In this document: positions 24,173 through 30,725 of the stretch, piece by piece
Numbering within the stretch: position 1 is the first letter of the stretch
Layout: each line of letters starts with the position of its first letter
Origin: Flavobacterium microcysteis
Lineage (GTDB): Bacteria; Bacteroidota; Bacteroidia; Flavobacteriales; Flavobacteriaceae
Assembly (NCBI RefSeq): GCF_006385255.1
Contig: NZ_VFJE01000053.1
Location: forward strand, 62,001-126,000
DNA: 64,000 bases
Reading direction: 5' to 3'
Notes under the pieces: model-generated
Database searches by the model: none
Seen by the model: only the letters and a program-made list of their open reading frames with translations
Told to the model about the DNA's origin: nothing
Made by a program: the position numbers and the translations under genes

Positions 24173-24573
24173 TGAGTTTCAACGGAAGACAGGACTCCAT
24201 AATGAAGTTTACAATCACAAACAAGGACACAAAAGCATTAGATTTAATACGTCTTTTTTTACAGCATCCAACAATTGAAAAACTTAAAAATACTGGTACT
24301 GGATGGAATCAACCGGTTCAATATGAACCCGTAGAAAATTTAGGAGAAATCATAGTAGATATAAATCTTGACAAGACATACATATCCAAACTTTCTTACA
24401 ATATTATCTTAGCTCCCGAACAGACCAAATCGTTTATTTTTAAATATTCTACTAAAACCAAACATCCTGATGACAATCAAATTATTGATTGGAAAAATTA
24501 TAAAATTGTATTTTGGTTTCAATCTTCCAGTTTTTCTGACTATATCATTGAAGAAATAGAAATTGACGAATAA
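24172..24573 (+). CDS. Protein of unknown function coupled to the lipoprotein
   Basis: A GTG start at 24172 overlaps the upstream stop and gives 133 residues. An ATG at 24202 would give 123 and may be used instead, because GTG starts are rare here. The protein is beta-rich (LGEIIVDINLDKTYISKL; YKIVFWFQSSSFSDYIIEEI) with an N-terminal helix (TKALDLIRLFLQHPTIEKL). No signal peptide is seen from either start. A role linked to the lipoprotein is likely from coupling alone. Confidence 0.6.
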   Translation: MSFNGRQDSIMKFTITNKDTKALDLIRLFLQHPTIEKLKNTGTGWNQPVQYEPVENLGEIIVDINLDKTYISKLSYNIILAPEQTKSFIFKYSTKTKHPDDNQIIDWKNYKIVFWFQSSSFSDYIIEEIEIDE

Positions 24574-24597
24574 ATACTAACAAGTATTTTACACTAG

Positions 24598-24622
24598 AAA
24601 AACCGCTTCCCAGCGGTTTTTC
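24598..24622. terminator. Terminator between converging genes
   Basis: AAAAACCGCT (24598-24607) pairs with AGCGGTTTTT (24612-24621) across four bases. It can serve both the plus-strand gene ending at 24573 and the minus-strand gene ending at 24622. It is a near copy of the one at 23321. Confidence 0.85.
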
Positions 24623-24894
24623 TATATTTCCTCAACTCCCTCCCACAAACACTTCACCCCAAAAAGCGCACGCTTTTCATCAGCATTAATAGAAATATCA
24701 GAATGATATAAAGCCATATCATGCACGAGTTTTAACGACTTCGATAATTCCGAAGCGCCATAAAACAAAACAAATTCAATAAATTCAGATTGAGATGGTG
24801 TTAACCACACCTTTACCTTTGATACGTTTCGTGTATTACCCGCTGTGTCGGCTGAAGGATTCAGCTCGTCACCTTGACTTTTAGAAGTTTGCAT
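24622..24894 (-). CDS. 90-residue protein of unknown function
   Basis: The 90-residue soluble protein has a disordered polar N-terminus (MQTSKSQGDELNPSADTAGN) and a compact helical part: VWLTPSQSEFIEFVLFYGAS, ELSKSLKLVHDMALYHSD, then ADEKRALFGVKCLWEGVEEI. I do not recognise the family. A decayed copy lies at 23345-23559, so the gene belongs to a duplicated block. A structured RNA candidate (24918-24995) lies 24 bases before its start on the same strand. Confidence 0.65.
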   Translation of the reverse strand: MQTSKSQGDELNPSADTAGNTRNVSKVKVWLTPSQSEFIEFVLFYGASELSKSLKLVHDMALYHSDISINADEKRALFGVKCLWEGVEEI

Positions 24895-24917
24895 TTTGTA
24901 TGGATTATAAAGTTTAT

Positions 24918-24995
24918 AAAAAAGGAGAGGTCACCGCAAACTTCGTTAATTTTTACATTAATCAGTCTCGGGACTTTCACCCGTTTGCCTCTCCC
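24918..24995 (-). ncRNA. Structured RNA candidate with a closing stem and U-tract
   Basis: Read on the minus strand, an outer stem GGAGAGG/CCTCTCC (bases 24988-24994 with 24924-24930) continues through a one-sided bulge of about five bases into GCAAAC/GTTTGC (24983-24988 with 24936-24941; the junction base is shared). It encloses two hairpins: CGGG-TGAAAGT-CCCG (24969-24983) and TTAAT/ATTAA (24946-24961). The outer stem is followed at once by six U residues, as in an intrinsic terminator. It could be a free small RNA or a leader controlling the gene at 24622. No known class is assigned. Confidence 0.5.
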
Positions 24996-25151
24996 AAGGT
25001 ACATTTCAAAATGGATTTGTGAATAATGTGTCATAAATTAATAAAGTTTGCATTACAAACATACACCTTATTTAAACACATAGCCATTTGTAATCGCTTA
25101 TATACGGATAATTACAAAACGAATAAAGCTATCCATTATTTCCTCCTCATA

Positions 25152-25165
25152 TACGGAAATCCGTA
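25152..25165. promoter_or_regulatory. Palindromic operator candidate TACGGA-AA-TCCGTA
   Basis: A perfect 6-2-6 palindrome whose centre is 33 bases before the last base of the -7 box at 25188-25195, so it overlaps the expected -33 region. A single half-site TACGGA lies at 25103-25108. The symmetry and place suit a dimeric activator or repressor of the secreted-protein gene at 25236. Confidence 0.5.
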
Positions 25166-25187
25166 ATCATACTAAAAATCAATACAT

Positions 25188-25195
25188 TATATTTG
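25188..25195 (+). promoter_or_regulatory. -7 box before the secreted protein at 25236
   Basis: TATATTTG, an exact TAnnTTTG match, in the context ACATTATATTTGATTATTG, which weakly recalls the repeats A to C. The ATG at 25236 is 40 bases downstream. A TTG-like in-frame start at 25200 is too close to it. Confidence 0.55.
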
Positions 25196-25235
25196 ATTAT
25201 TGCGCTTTATTATTAACTCTCACACACTTTACATT

Positions 25236-25589
25236 ATGAAAAAATTACTTTTATTAGCAATCCCCTTATTACTGTTTGGATTTACATCACCTAGCAGCAA
25301 CCCTAAAAAAGAAGAAACCATTAATCGCAAAATGATGCTTGCCAATTCTTTGTGCGTTGCATCCTGTACAACAACGCATATCAGGGTAAAGATTGCAGGA
25401 GACCCTCTTCCTCCGGGAACTATCAATTGGTATCTTGACGGGGTTCTTGCCGCCACCGGAGGACGTATTTTTAATGTGCCAAGAACAGCTACAATCGTAA
25501 CTGTTGCAGTAGGCTCTCCGGGAGTTTTGGTAGCAGGAGACACTATAGCAGCGTTGAGTACACAATGTGCCGTACCTCCTTGCCCATAA
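25236..25589 (+). CDS. Small secreted protein of unknown function
   Basis: From the ATG at 25236 the protein has 117 residues and begins with a clear signal peptide (MKKLLLLAIPLLLFGFTS). The mature part has a cysteine pair in LCVASCTTTHI and another in QCAVPPCP at the C-terminus, with a beta-rich middle (GTINWYLDGVLAATGG; FNVPRTATIVTVAVGSPG) that looks like one Ig-like or PKD-like sandwich. No family is recognised. Promoter, palindrome and terminator mark it as a single-gene unit. Confidence 0.7.
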   Translation: MKKLLLLAIPLLLFGFTSPSSNPKKEETINRKMMLANSLCVASCTTTHIRVKIAGDPLPPGTINWYLDGVLAATGGRIFNVPRTATIVTVAVGSPGVLVAGDTIAALSTQCAVPPCP

Positions 25590-25609
25590 ATTGCAAATTT
25601 GCGATAAAC

Positions 25610-25640
25610 AAAAAAGCCTCTATTTGATAGAGGCTTTTTT
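25610..25640. terminator. Terminator after the secreted protein gene
   Basis: AAAAAGCCTCTA (25611-25622) pairs with TAGAGGCTTTTT (25628-25639) across a five-base loop, with a T run after it and an A run before it, so it can act both ways. Confidence 0.88.
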
Positions 25641-25715
25641 GTTCTAGGGTTAAATTCGCCCTGTTATTTGTATATCTTATCAGAAATTGATTTGAAACTT
25701 AGAACCCCAATTGAT

Positions 25716-27284
25716 TTAGGCAGTAGCTATACCCAAACTCTCACCAATTTTCAAAGCACATTTTTCACCATCAATAGCTGCCGAAATAATTCCTCCGGCA
25801 TAACCTGCGCCTTCCCCACATGGATATAAGCCTTTGATGTGCACATGCTCTAACGAGAAGTTATCTCTTGGAATACGCACCGGCGATGAAGTTCGTGATT
25901 CGGGCGCATGCAAAATGGCATCGTTGGTCATATAACCTCGCATGGATTTGCCAAACTGCACAAATCCTTCACGCATGATTTGCGTTAAAAAGCCCGGAAA
26001 AACCTGTCCCAGTTCTACCGGAGTCGTTCCCGGAACATAAGATGTTTTTGGAATATCGGCAGAAACCTTGCTTTGCGTAAAATCAACCATACGCTGTGCC
26101 GGAACTCGTTGGGTTTCGCCTGCCAAATGCCAGGCACGCTGTTCGATGCTTTTTTGGAATTCCATTCCCGCCAAAGCACCAAACTTGGCAAATGGTTTAA
26201 AATCTTCCAGTTTTAGTTCGACAACAATTCCTGAATTGGCTGTTTCCTGATCACGTTTGGATGGCGACCAGCCGTTGGTTACTACCTCACCCGGACTTGT
26301 AGCACAAGGTGCAATCACGCCACCCGGACACATACAAAACGAATACATTCCCCTGCCGTTCACCTGTTTCACGATAGAATACGGCGCCGGCGGAAGATAA
26401 TCTCCACGGAAATCACAACTGTACTGTATGCTGTCAATCAGCGTTTGCGGATGCTCCGCACGAACGCCCAAAGCAAAAGGCTTGGCCTCGATAAAAATTT
26501 TCTTTCGGTCAAGCAATTCAAAAATATCCCTTGCCGAATGGCCTGTAGCCAATATGATTTTTGAAGCTTTTATGAGGTCGCCCTTTTGGGTTTCTACTCC
26601 TTCTACTTCGTTGTTTTTTACTAAAATATCCGTCACACGAGTATCAAACAAGACTACGCCACCAAACTCGATAATCTTTTCACGCATTGACTTGATGATT
26701 TTCGGCAGTTTGTTTGTCCCGATATGCGGATGTGCTTCTACCAGAATTTCTTCCGAAGCGCCAAACCCAACAAACAATTCCAAAATACGGTCTACATCAC
26801 CACGCTTTTTAGAACGGGTGTACAATTTACCGTCAGAATAAGTTCCGGCTCCGCCCTCGCCATAACAATAGTTCGAATCCTCGTTTACGATATGATCTCT
26901 GTTGATGGCTTTTAAATCACGGCGTCTTTCCTGCACATCCTTGCCACGTTCCAACACTATAGGCTTTAGTCCTAATTCAATCAATTGCAAAGCCGCAAAA
27001 AGACCCGCAGGACCTGCTCCAATAACAATTACTTCCTGCTTGCCAGACACATCTTTATACTCCGGAAGTCCGATTTTGGTTTCCTGATAATCTTCTTTCC
27101 AATACGCCTGAATCTTCAGATTAATCTTGATTGATTTTTGTCGGGCGTCAATAGAACGTTTGAGTATGGCAATATGCCTGATTTCGGCAGGATTTACCTG
27201 CATCAGCTTGGCAACATGTTCGGTCAATAATTGCGAATTGGCAGCCACTTCGGGCACTACTTGTATTTGAAATTCTCTCGGCAT
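25716..27284 (-). CDS. FAD-dependent oxidoreductase (COG2509-type)
   Basis: The 522-residue protein has an extra N-terminal domain of about 80 residues (IRHIAILKRSIDARQKSIKI) and then the Rossmann FAD motif VIVIGAGPAGLFAALQLIEL at 87-106. Later come GEGGAGTYSDGKLYTRSKKR, ILATGHSARDIFELL (second dinucleotide strand) and the FAD-closing YPCGEGAGYAGGIISAAIDG near the end. This architecture is that of the widespread uncharacterised FAD-dependent dehydrogenases of COG2509. The cysteine-rich SFCMCPGGVIAPCATSPGE stretch is conserved in such proteins and may be catalytic. It is a single gene. Confidence 0.88.
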   Translation of the reverse strand: MPREFQIQVVPEVAANSQLLTEHVAKLMQVNPAEIRHIAILKRSIDARQKSIKINLKIQAYWKEDYQETKIGLPEYKDVSGKQEVIVIGAGPAGLFAALQLIELGLKPIVLERGKDVQERRRDLKAINRDHIVNEDSNYCYGEGGAGTYSDGKLYTRSKKRGDVDRILELFVGFGASEEILVEAHPHIGTNKLPKIIKSMREKIIEFGGVVLFDTRVTDILVKNNEVEGVETQKGDLIKASKIILATGHSARDIFELLDRKKIFIEAKPFALGVRAEHPQTLIDSIQYSCDFRGDYLPPAPYSIVKQVNGRGMYSFCMCPGGVIAPCATSPGEVVTNGWSPSKRDQETANSGIVVELKLEDFKPFAKFGALAGMEFQKSIEQRAWHLAGETQRVPAQRMVDFTQSKVSADIPKTSYVPGTTPVELGQVFPGFLTQIMREGFVQFGKSMRGYMTNDAILHAPESRTSSPVRIPRDNFSLEHVHIKGLYPCGEGAGYAGGIISAAIDGEKCALKIGESLGIATA

Positions 27285-27354
27285 GGGGCAAAGGTAGAAA
27301 AAGGATTATTTTTTACCATAAATTAATGGCTTTTCATAAATCAGAGATTGCAAA

Positions 27355-27387
27355 ATAAAAAAGGTTCAGCTTTCGCCAAACCTTTTT
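27355..27387 (-). terminator. Terminator of the T9SS cargo gene
   Basis: On the minus strand GGTTTGGC and GCTGAACC form a stem (two G-U pairs) around a GAAA tetraloop, extended by A-U pairs and followed by a T-rich run. It lies 21 bases after the stop at 27408. Confidence 0.75.
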
Positions 27388-27407
27388 ATAAAGACTAAAA
27401 TACGATT

Positions 27408-28952
27408 TTATTTCTTGATAAACTTGTAGTTCATTACCTGATTGCCTACTTCCATTTTCACGAAATACATTCCCGTTTGCAGCTCTGAAACCGGAATAGA
27501 AGTTGTATTTGCCGCATTTGGAACCTGCTTCACCAACATTCCGTTGATGGAGTATATTGCAATGTTTGAAATCACTTCGTTGGTTCTGTTATCAATGTTT
27601 AAAGTGTTTGAAACCGGGTTTGGATATAATGAAATCAAACTGTTAAGATTATGTCCGTCAACACCTAAAGCTACAGCCATCTCTAAGTAGTCAGGAAGAC
27701 CGTTATTGTTCGTATCATCATCAGCAGGATTATTGTTTCTGTTATAATCTTCATTAATAGTCAGAACTCCATCGCCATCATCATCATTATCCAAATAATT
27801 TGGAATACCATCATTATCTGTATCTAAAAGAGAATTAGTACTATTTGAATTTCTTCCGGAAGCAAATACATATTCAAAAGAAGTCAGAATCATATCGCCA
27901 TCATCATCATTGTCAAGGAAGTTTGGAATACCGTCTCCATCTGTATCATCATTTTCCAAATTCCCGTCTCCATTCAGGTCTTCAGAAGCTGTTGCGATAG
28001 TATCCAAATCATAATCCACATTGCAGTCGATGGCTCTAAGAATTATTTTTATAATCTGCCCATTATTATTACCATACATAATTTCCTCATAAGCAGCAGG
28101 GTTATGATAAATTAATGGCTGTATCTCATTAACTTGATTTTGCGCATCAGATAAAGTATGATGAAACGTCATAAACGGAGCCGAAAGGTCGTCAATAACA
28201 ACCTGAAGATCGAAAGCCGCAGTACCATCCAAGTCTGGATCACATTTTGTGTATTTATACGTATTCATTTCAGACGGAAGACTAAATCTCCATCCTTCCT
28301 GTGTAGCTGCCCAAGCCCCTGTATTTCTTCCAGGAGGTGTCAGTGCTATAGTTCCTGATTCATTGACAATACCGGTTATAGCATTTCCGCTATTCCATGC
28401 AGTACAAACTGGTTTGCTGATTATCTGCACATCTATAGTGTTCAATGTTTCATAAAGTACCGTCTGGAATGTACTTTTCAGATTTGAACAAACTGCCCCT
28501 CCATAATGTGGCTGGTCAATAAACATCAGAATGAATTTTCTGTATGGAGCGGCACCTACAACCGAATAGGAAATGGTTCCTGTTGCGTTACCATTATTCA
28601 AATCGTGATAACAGGCCAGGATTGCATTTTTTATCTGAAAACTTAGATTTGGGATTGTAGTCGTAATCTGCCATGGACCATTTTGATTGGCTAGGCTTGT
28701 CCTAAAATCGATATACCCATTTGAAGATACCACCAATTGATTATAGGTATTGCCATAAAAAGTAAAGTTAAATGGCAAGGTTACGACCGGCGAATTGCGA
28801 TCATCCACATTAAACAATGGCGTTGGCGAGATTAAAGTATACGCTTGGTGCGGTATTGCTGACACGGTATATTGCGCATTTCCTTTATTAGAAAGGAAAA
28901 GCAAGGGAAGCAATACACAAAATAATTTTTTAGTTAAGTAGTTGTTTTTCAT
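27408..28952 (-). CDS. Secreted protein with calcium (TSP3-like) repeats and a type IX sorting domain
   Basis: The 514-residue protein has a signal peptide (first 26 residues, ending KGNA). An N-terminal beta-rich domain of about 220 residues contains TLPFNFTFYGNTYNQLVVSS, as in nidogen-like secreted proteins. Acidic thrombospondin type 3-like repeats follow (DTDGDGIPNFLDNDDDGD, DTDNDGIPNYLDNDDDGDG) and would bind calcium. The C-terminal 75 residues are a type A T9SS sorting domain (LISLYPNPVSNTLNIDNRT ... GMYFVKMEVG ... KFIKK). It should be secreted or anchored at the cell surface. The ligand is unknown. Confidence 0.9.
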   Translation of the reverse strand: MKNNYLTKKLFCVLLPLLFLSNKGNAQYTVSAIPHQAYTLISPTPLFNVDDRNSPVVTLPFNFTFYGNTYNQLVVSSNGYIDFRTSLANQNGPWQITTTIPNLSFQIKNAILACYHDLNNGNATGTISYSVVGAAPYRKFILMFIDQPHYGGAVCSNLKSTFQTVLYETLNTIDVQIISKPVCTAWNSGNAITGIVNESGTIALTPPGRNTGAWAATQEGWRFSLPSEMNTYKYTKCDPDLDGTAAFDLQVVIDDLSAPFMTFHHTLSDAQNQVNEIQPLIYHNPAAYEEIMYGNNNGQIIKIILRAIDCNVDYDLDTIATASEDLNGDGNLENDDTDGDGIPNFLDNDDDGDMILTSFEYVFASGRNSNSTNSLLDTDNDGIPNYLDNDDDGDGVLTINEDYNRNNNPADDDTNNNGLPDYLEMAVALGVDGHNLNSLISLYPNPVSNTLNIDNRTNEVISNIAIYSINGMLVKQVPNAANTTSIPVSELQTGMYFVKMEVGNQVMNYKFIKK

Positions 28953-28993
28953 ACGTTTGTTTTATTCAAATATACAAAAAAACTTACATACGA

Positions 28994-30046
28994 TTATTTT
29001 TTTTCTTCATAAGCACGCAACGCAAAAGAAGCCAGCCAATGCTCGCCTTCATAGTTCCCATCAACTACAGAAGGTAAGGAAAAATCCATATGTTTGTCGG
29101 CCAAAACTTTTAAATGTGAAAACTCTTTAGGATATTGGTTGATTAGATAATATAAGTTCCAGGCACGGCTAAAATTCAATCCGTCCAAATGCACCAGATG
29201 ACCGTCGGTGCGATCAGAAACCTTTGCCACATCCCAGGTAAACTTTTTATTAAAAAGTGGTGGCGCAAAGCTTTTCATCCATTTCAAGAATTCTTCACGA
29301 GGCAAAATACGCTGCATGATGCCCATTTCTTCCAAGCAAGGCGAAAGGAAATCCGTTCCGCTAGGTTCCCAGGTGAAGGGACAATCTTTATCATTTTGAA
29401 ATAAGCGCATCGCATTCTCTTTGATACTTTTTTGCAAGGCTTCGTTTTTGGAATGTACCGCATAATCCCACGCAAAATTCAACCCAAAAGCCGTATTCGA
29501 ATGCGTTCCTGCCCGCACAGGATACAATAGTTTTGGCAAAAATTCGATATATCGTGTAATGATAATATCTGACAATGGTTTCAGATTATTGGCCAACTCT
29601 TTTGCATAGGGTTCATTTGAGGTTTCGAGCTCGAGTTGCAATTTCAACAACCATGTCCAGCCATAAGTACGTTCAAAAGACTTTTCATGCTCTTTGGAAA
29701 GGTAAGCTACTTCCTGCTGTATGTTTTCTTTAGAAAGATTTACTTTTAATTTCTGTATGATTTCATTGCGTTTGTCCAGGTCTGGAAATTGTTTTAACAG
29801 ATAGACCAAGCTCCAATGTCCGTGAACGGACGAATGCCAGTCAAAACAGCCGTAAAATGCCGGATGCAGCTTTTTTGGTGATTGTAATTCGGTAGCGTCC
29901 TGCAAAAGTTGTCCTAATTTATTAGGATATTCCTGTTGCAGGCACTTGATTGGCAAAGTAGCGAGATGGTTTGCTTTTTCTAAAGTCAGTTCTTGCGAAA
30001 AGCCCAATTGAAAACAAAAAAGAAAGAGATAATGCGATAATTTCAT
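28994..30046 (-). CDS. DUF2891 family secreted protein
   Basis: The 350-residue protein has a signal peptide (MKLSHYLFLFCFQLGFSQ). The mature part matches DUF2891: LHPAFYGCFDWHSSVHGHWS near residue 60, YGWTWLLKLQLELETS, VRAGTHSNTAFGLNFAWDYA, SGTDFLSPCLEEMGIM, and HLDGLNFSRAWNLYYLINQ. The many tryptophans and the helical spacing suggest an alpha/alpha barrel of the glycosidase type, but no enzyme activity has been established for the family, so far as I know. It lies 41 bases before the T9SS cargo gene (same strand) and may share its transcript. Confidence 0.88.
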   Translation of the reverse strand: MKLSHYLFLFCFQLGFSQELTLEKANHLATLPIKCLQQEYPNKLGQLLQDATELQSPKKLHPAFYGCFDWHSSVHGHWSLVYLLKQFPDLDKRNEIIQKLKVNLSKENIQQEVAYLSKEHEKSFERTYGWTWLLKLQLELETSNEPYAKELANNLKPLSDIIITRYIEFLPKLLYPVRAGTHSNTAFGLNFAWDYAVHSKNEALQKSIKENAMRLFQNDKDCPFTWEPSGTDFLSPCLEEMGIMQRILPREEFLKWMKSFAPPLFNKKFTWDVAKVSDRTDGHLVHLDGLNFSRAWNLYYLINQYPKEFSHLKVLADKHMDFSLPSVVDGNYEGEHWLASFALRAYEEKK

Positions 30047-30119
30047 GGTACATCTTTTCCCAAAAATAAACTTTTGTGACTAATTCTATACAAAAAAAGA
30101 ACAAGCCGCTATAAGTTCG

Positions 30120-30127
30120 TAGATTTG
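30120..30127 (+). promoter_or_regulatory. -7 box before the 78-residue protein gene
   Basis: TAGATTTG is an exact TAnnTTTG match, 22 bases before the ATG at 30150. No convincing -33 element was seen. Confidence 0.45.
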
Positions 30128-30149
30128 TATTCCAAAAAAGCAATAAATA

Positions 30150-30386
30150 ATGTCCAGAAGAATAAAGCTAATATGGGATTTCAAAGGCCCAGCCGGCACC
30201 AAAACCGCAGAACATCACGAAATCCATCTTAAAGAATTTATCGAAGCAGAAAAGCTTCCACTCAACATCACCGGATTCGAAACCCTACACGAAATGCACG
30301 CCATTGCTTTTATGGTCGTGGAAGAAGAGAATATGATTGCGGTGAGGGATGCGTTGAAACCGCATAGAGGGGAAGTGTGGGAATAG
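30150..30386 (+). CDS. Small conserved-looking protein of unknown function
   Basis: The 78-residue protein reads as a ferredoxin-like alpha/beta domain: strand RRIKLIWDFKG, a His-rich stretch TAEHHEIHLKEFIEAEKLPL, strand GFETLHEMHAIAFMVVEEEN and helix MIAVRDALKPHRGEVWE. The histidines HH/H and H/H could bind metal. Small proteins like this occur in many Bacteroidota without an assigned role. It is a single gene divergent from the DUF2891 gene. Confidence 0.65.
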   Translation: MSRRIKLIWDFKGPAGTKTAEHHEIHLKEFIEAEKLPLNITGFETLHEMHAIAFMVVEEENMIAVRDALKPHRGEVWE

Positions 30387-30725
30387 TTGATAAGGGATAG
30401 TTTTTAGTGGACAGAGGATAGTGGATAGTTTTTAGTGGATAGAGGATAGTTGAAAAGGGATAGTGGATGGTTGATAGTTGGGAGTGAGTGCAAAAAAATA
30501 AGATTCCAGAAAACATTTATAGTGCCCTCTGAAATCTTAAATCAAAAAAGTGGATAGTTTTTAGTGGATAGTCGATAGTGGGGAGTGAGTGCAAAAAATA
30601 AGATTTCAGAAAACATATATACTACCCTCTGAAATCTTAAATCTAATATCTCAAACCTAAAATCTTAAATCCTAAGTCTTAAATCGGAAATCAAAAATTC
30701 GTAATTCCAAATTCCTAATTCCAAA
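30387..30725. repeat. Gene-free spacer of dispersed and direct repeats
   Basis: No gene is seen. The first part repeats GGATAGTTTTTAGTGGATAG-like phrases several times. A 64-base unit (30480-30543), starting GGGAGTGAGTGCAAAAAA and ending CTCTGAAATCTTAAATC, recurs almost unchanged at 30581-30643. The end is a run of AAATCTTAAATC-like words. The same words appear at 12301-12340, 35953-36012 and 37068-37125, so they are a dispersed low-complexity family of this genome. Confidence 0.75.

Larger units (their letters stand above)
24895..25235. other. Divergent spacer with RNA candidate, palindrome and promoter
   Basis: No gene is seen in 341 bases. From left to right the spacer holds a structured RNA candidate (24918-24995, minus strand), an AT-rich stretch, a TACGGA half-site at 25103-25108, a perfect TACGGA palindrome (25152-25165) and a plus-strand -7 box (25188-25195). 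Confidence 0.65.

Noticed and set aside
24918..24995. Cobalamin riboswitch, suggested by GGTGAAAGTCCCG
   Set aside because: The short stretch resembles one paired element, but the conserved B12-box core and the rest of the layout are missing, and no cobalamin gene follows.
21005..25235. Integrated phage or transposon
   Set aside because: No integrase, transposase, capsid gene, tRNA target or terminal repeat was found. AT-rich composition and orphan genes alone do not show a mobile element.
27720..28000. DNA tandem repeat
   Set aside because: The GAT-rich similarity is the coding of acidic calcium-binding protein repeats in the T9SS cargo, not a non-coding repeat.
30310..30516. A minus-strand frame reading STIHYPFSTILYPLKTIHYP
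   Set aside because: It is the repeat phrase of the spacer 30387-30725 in translation, and it overlaps the end of the 78-residue gene.
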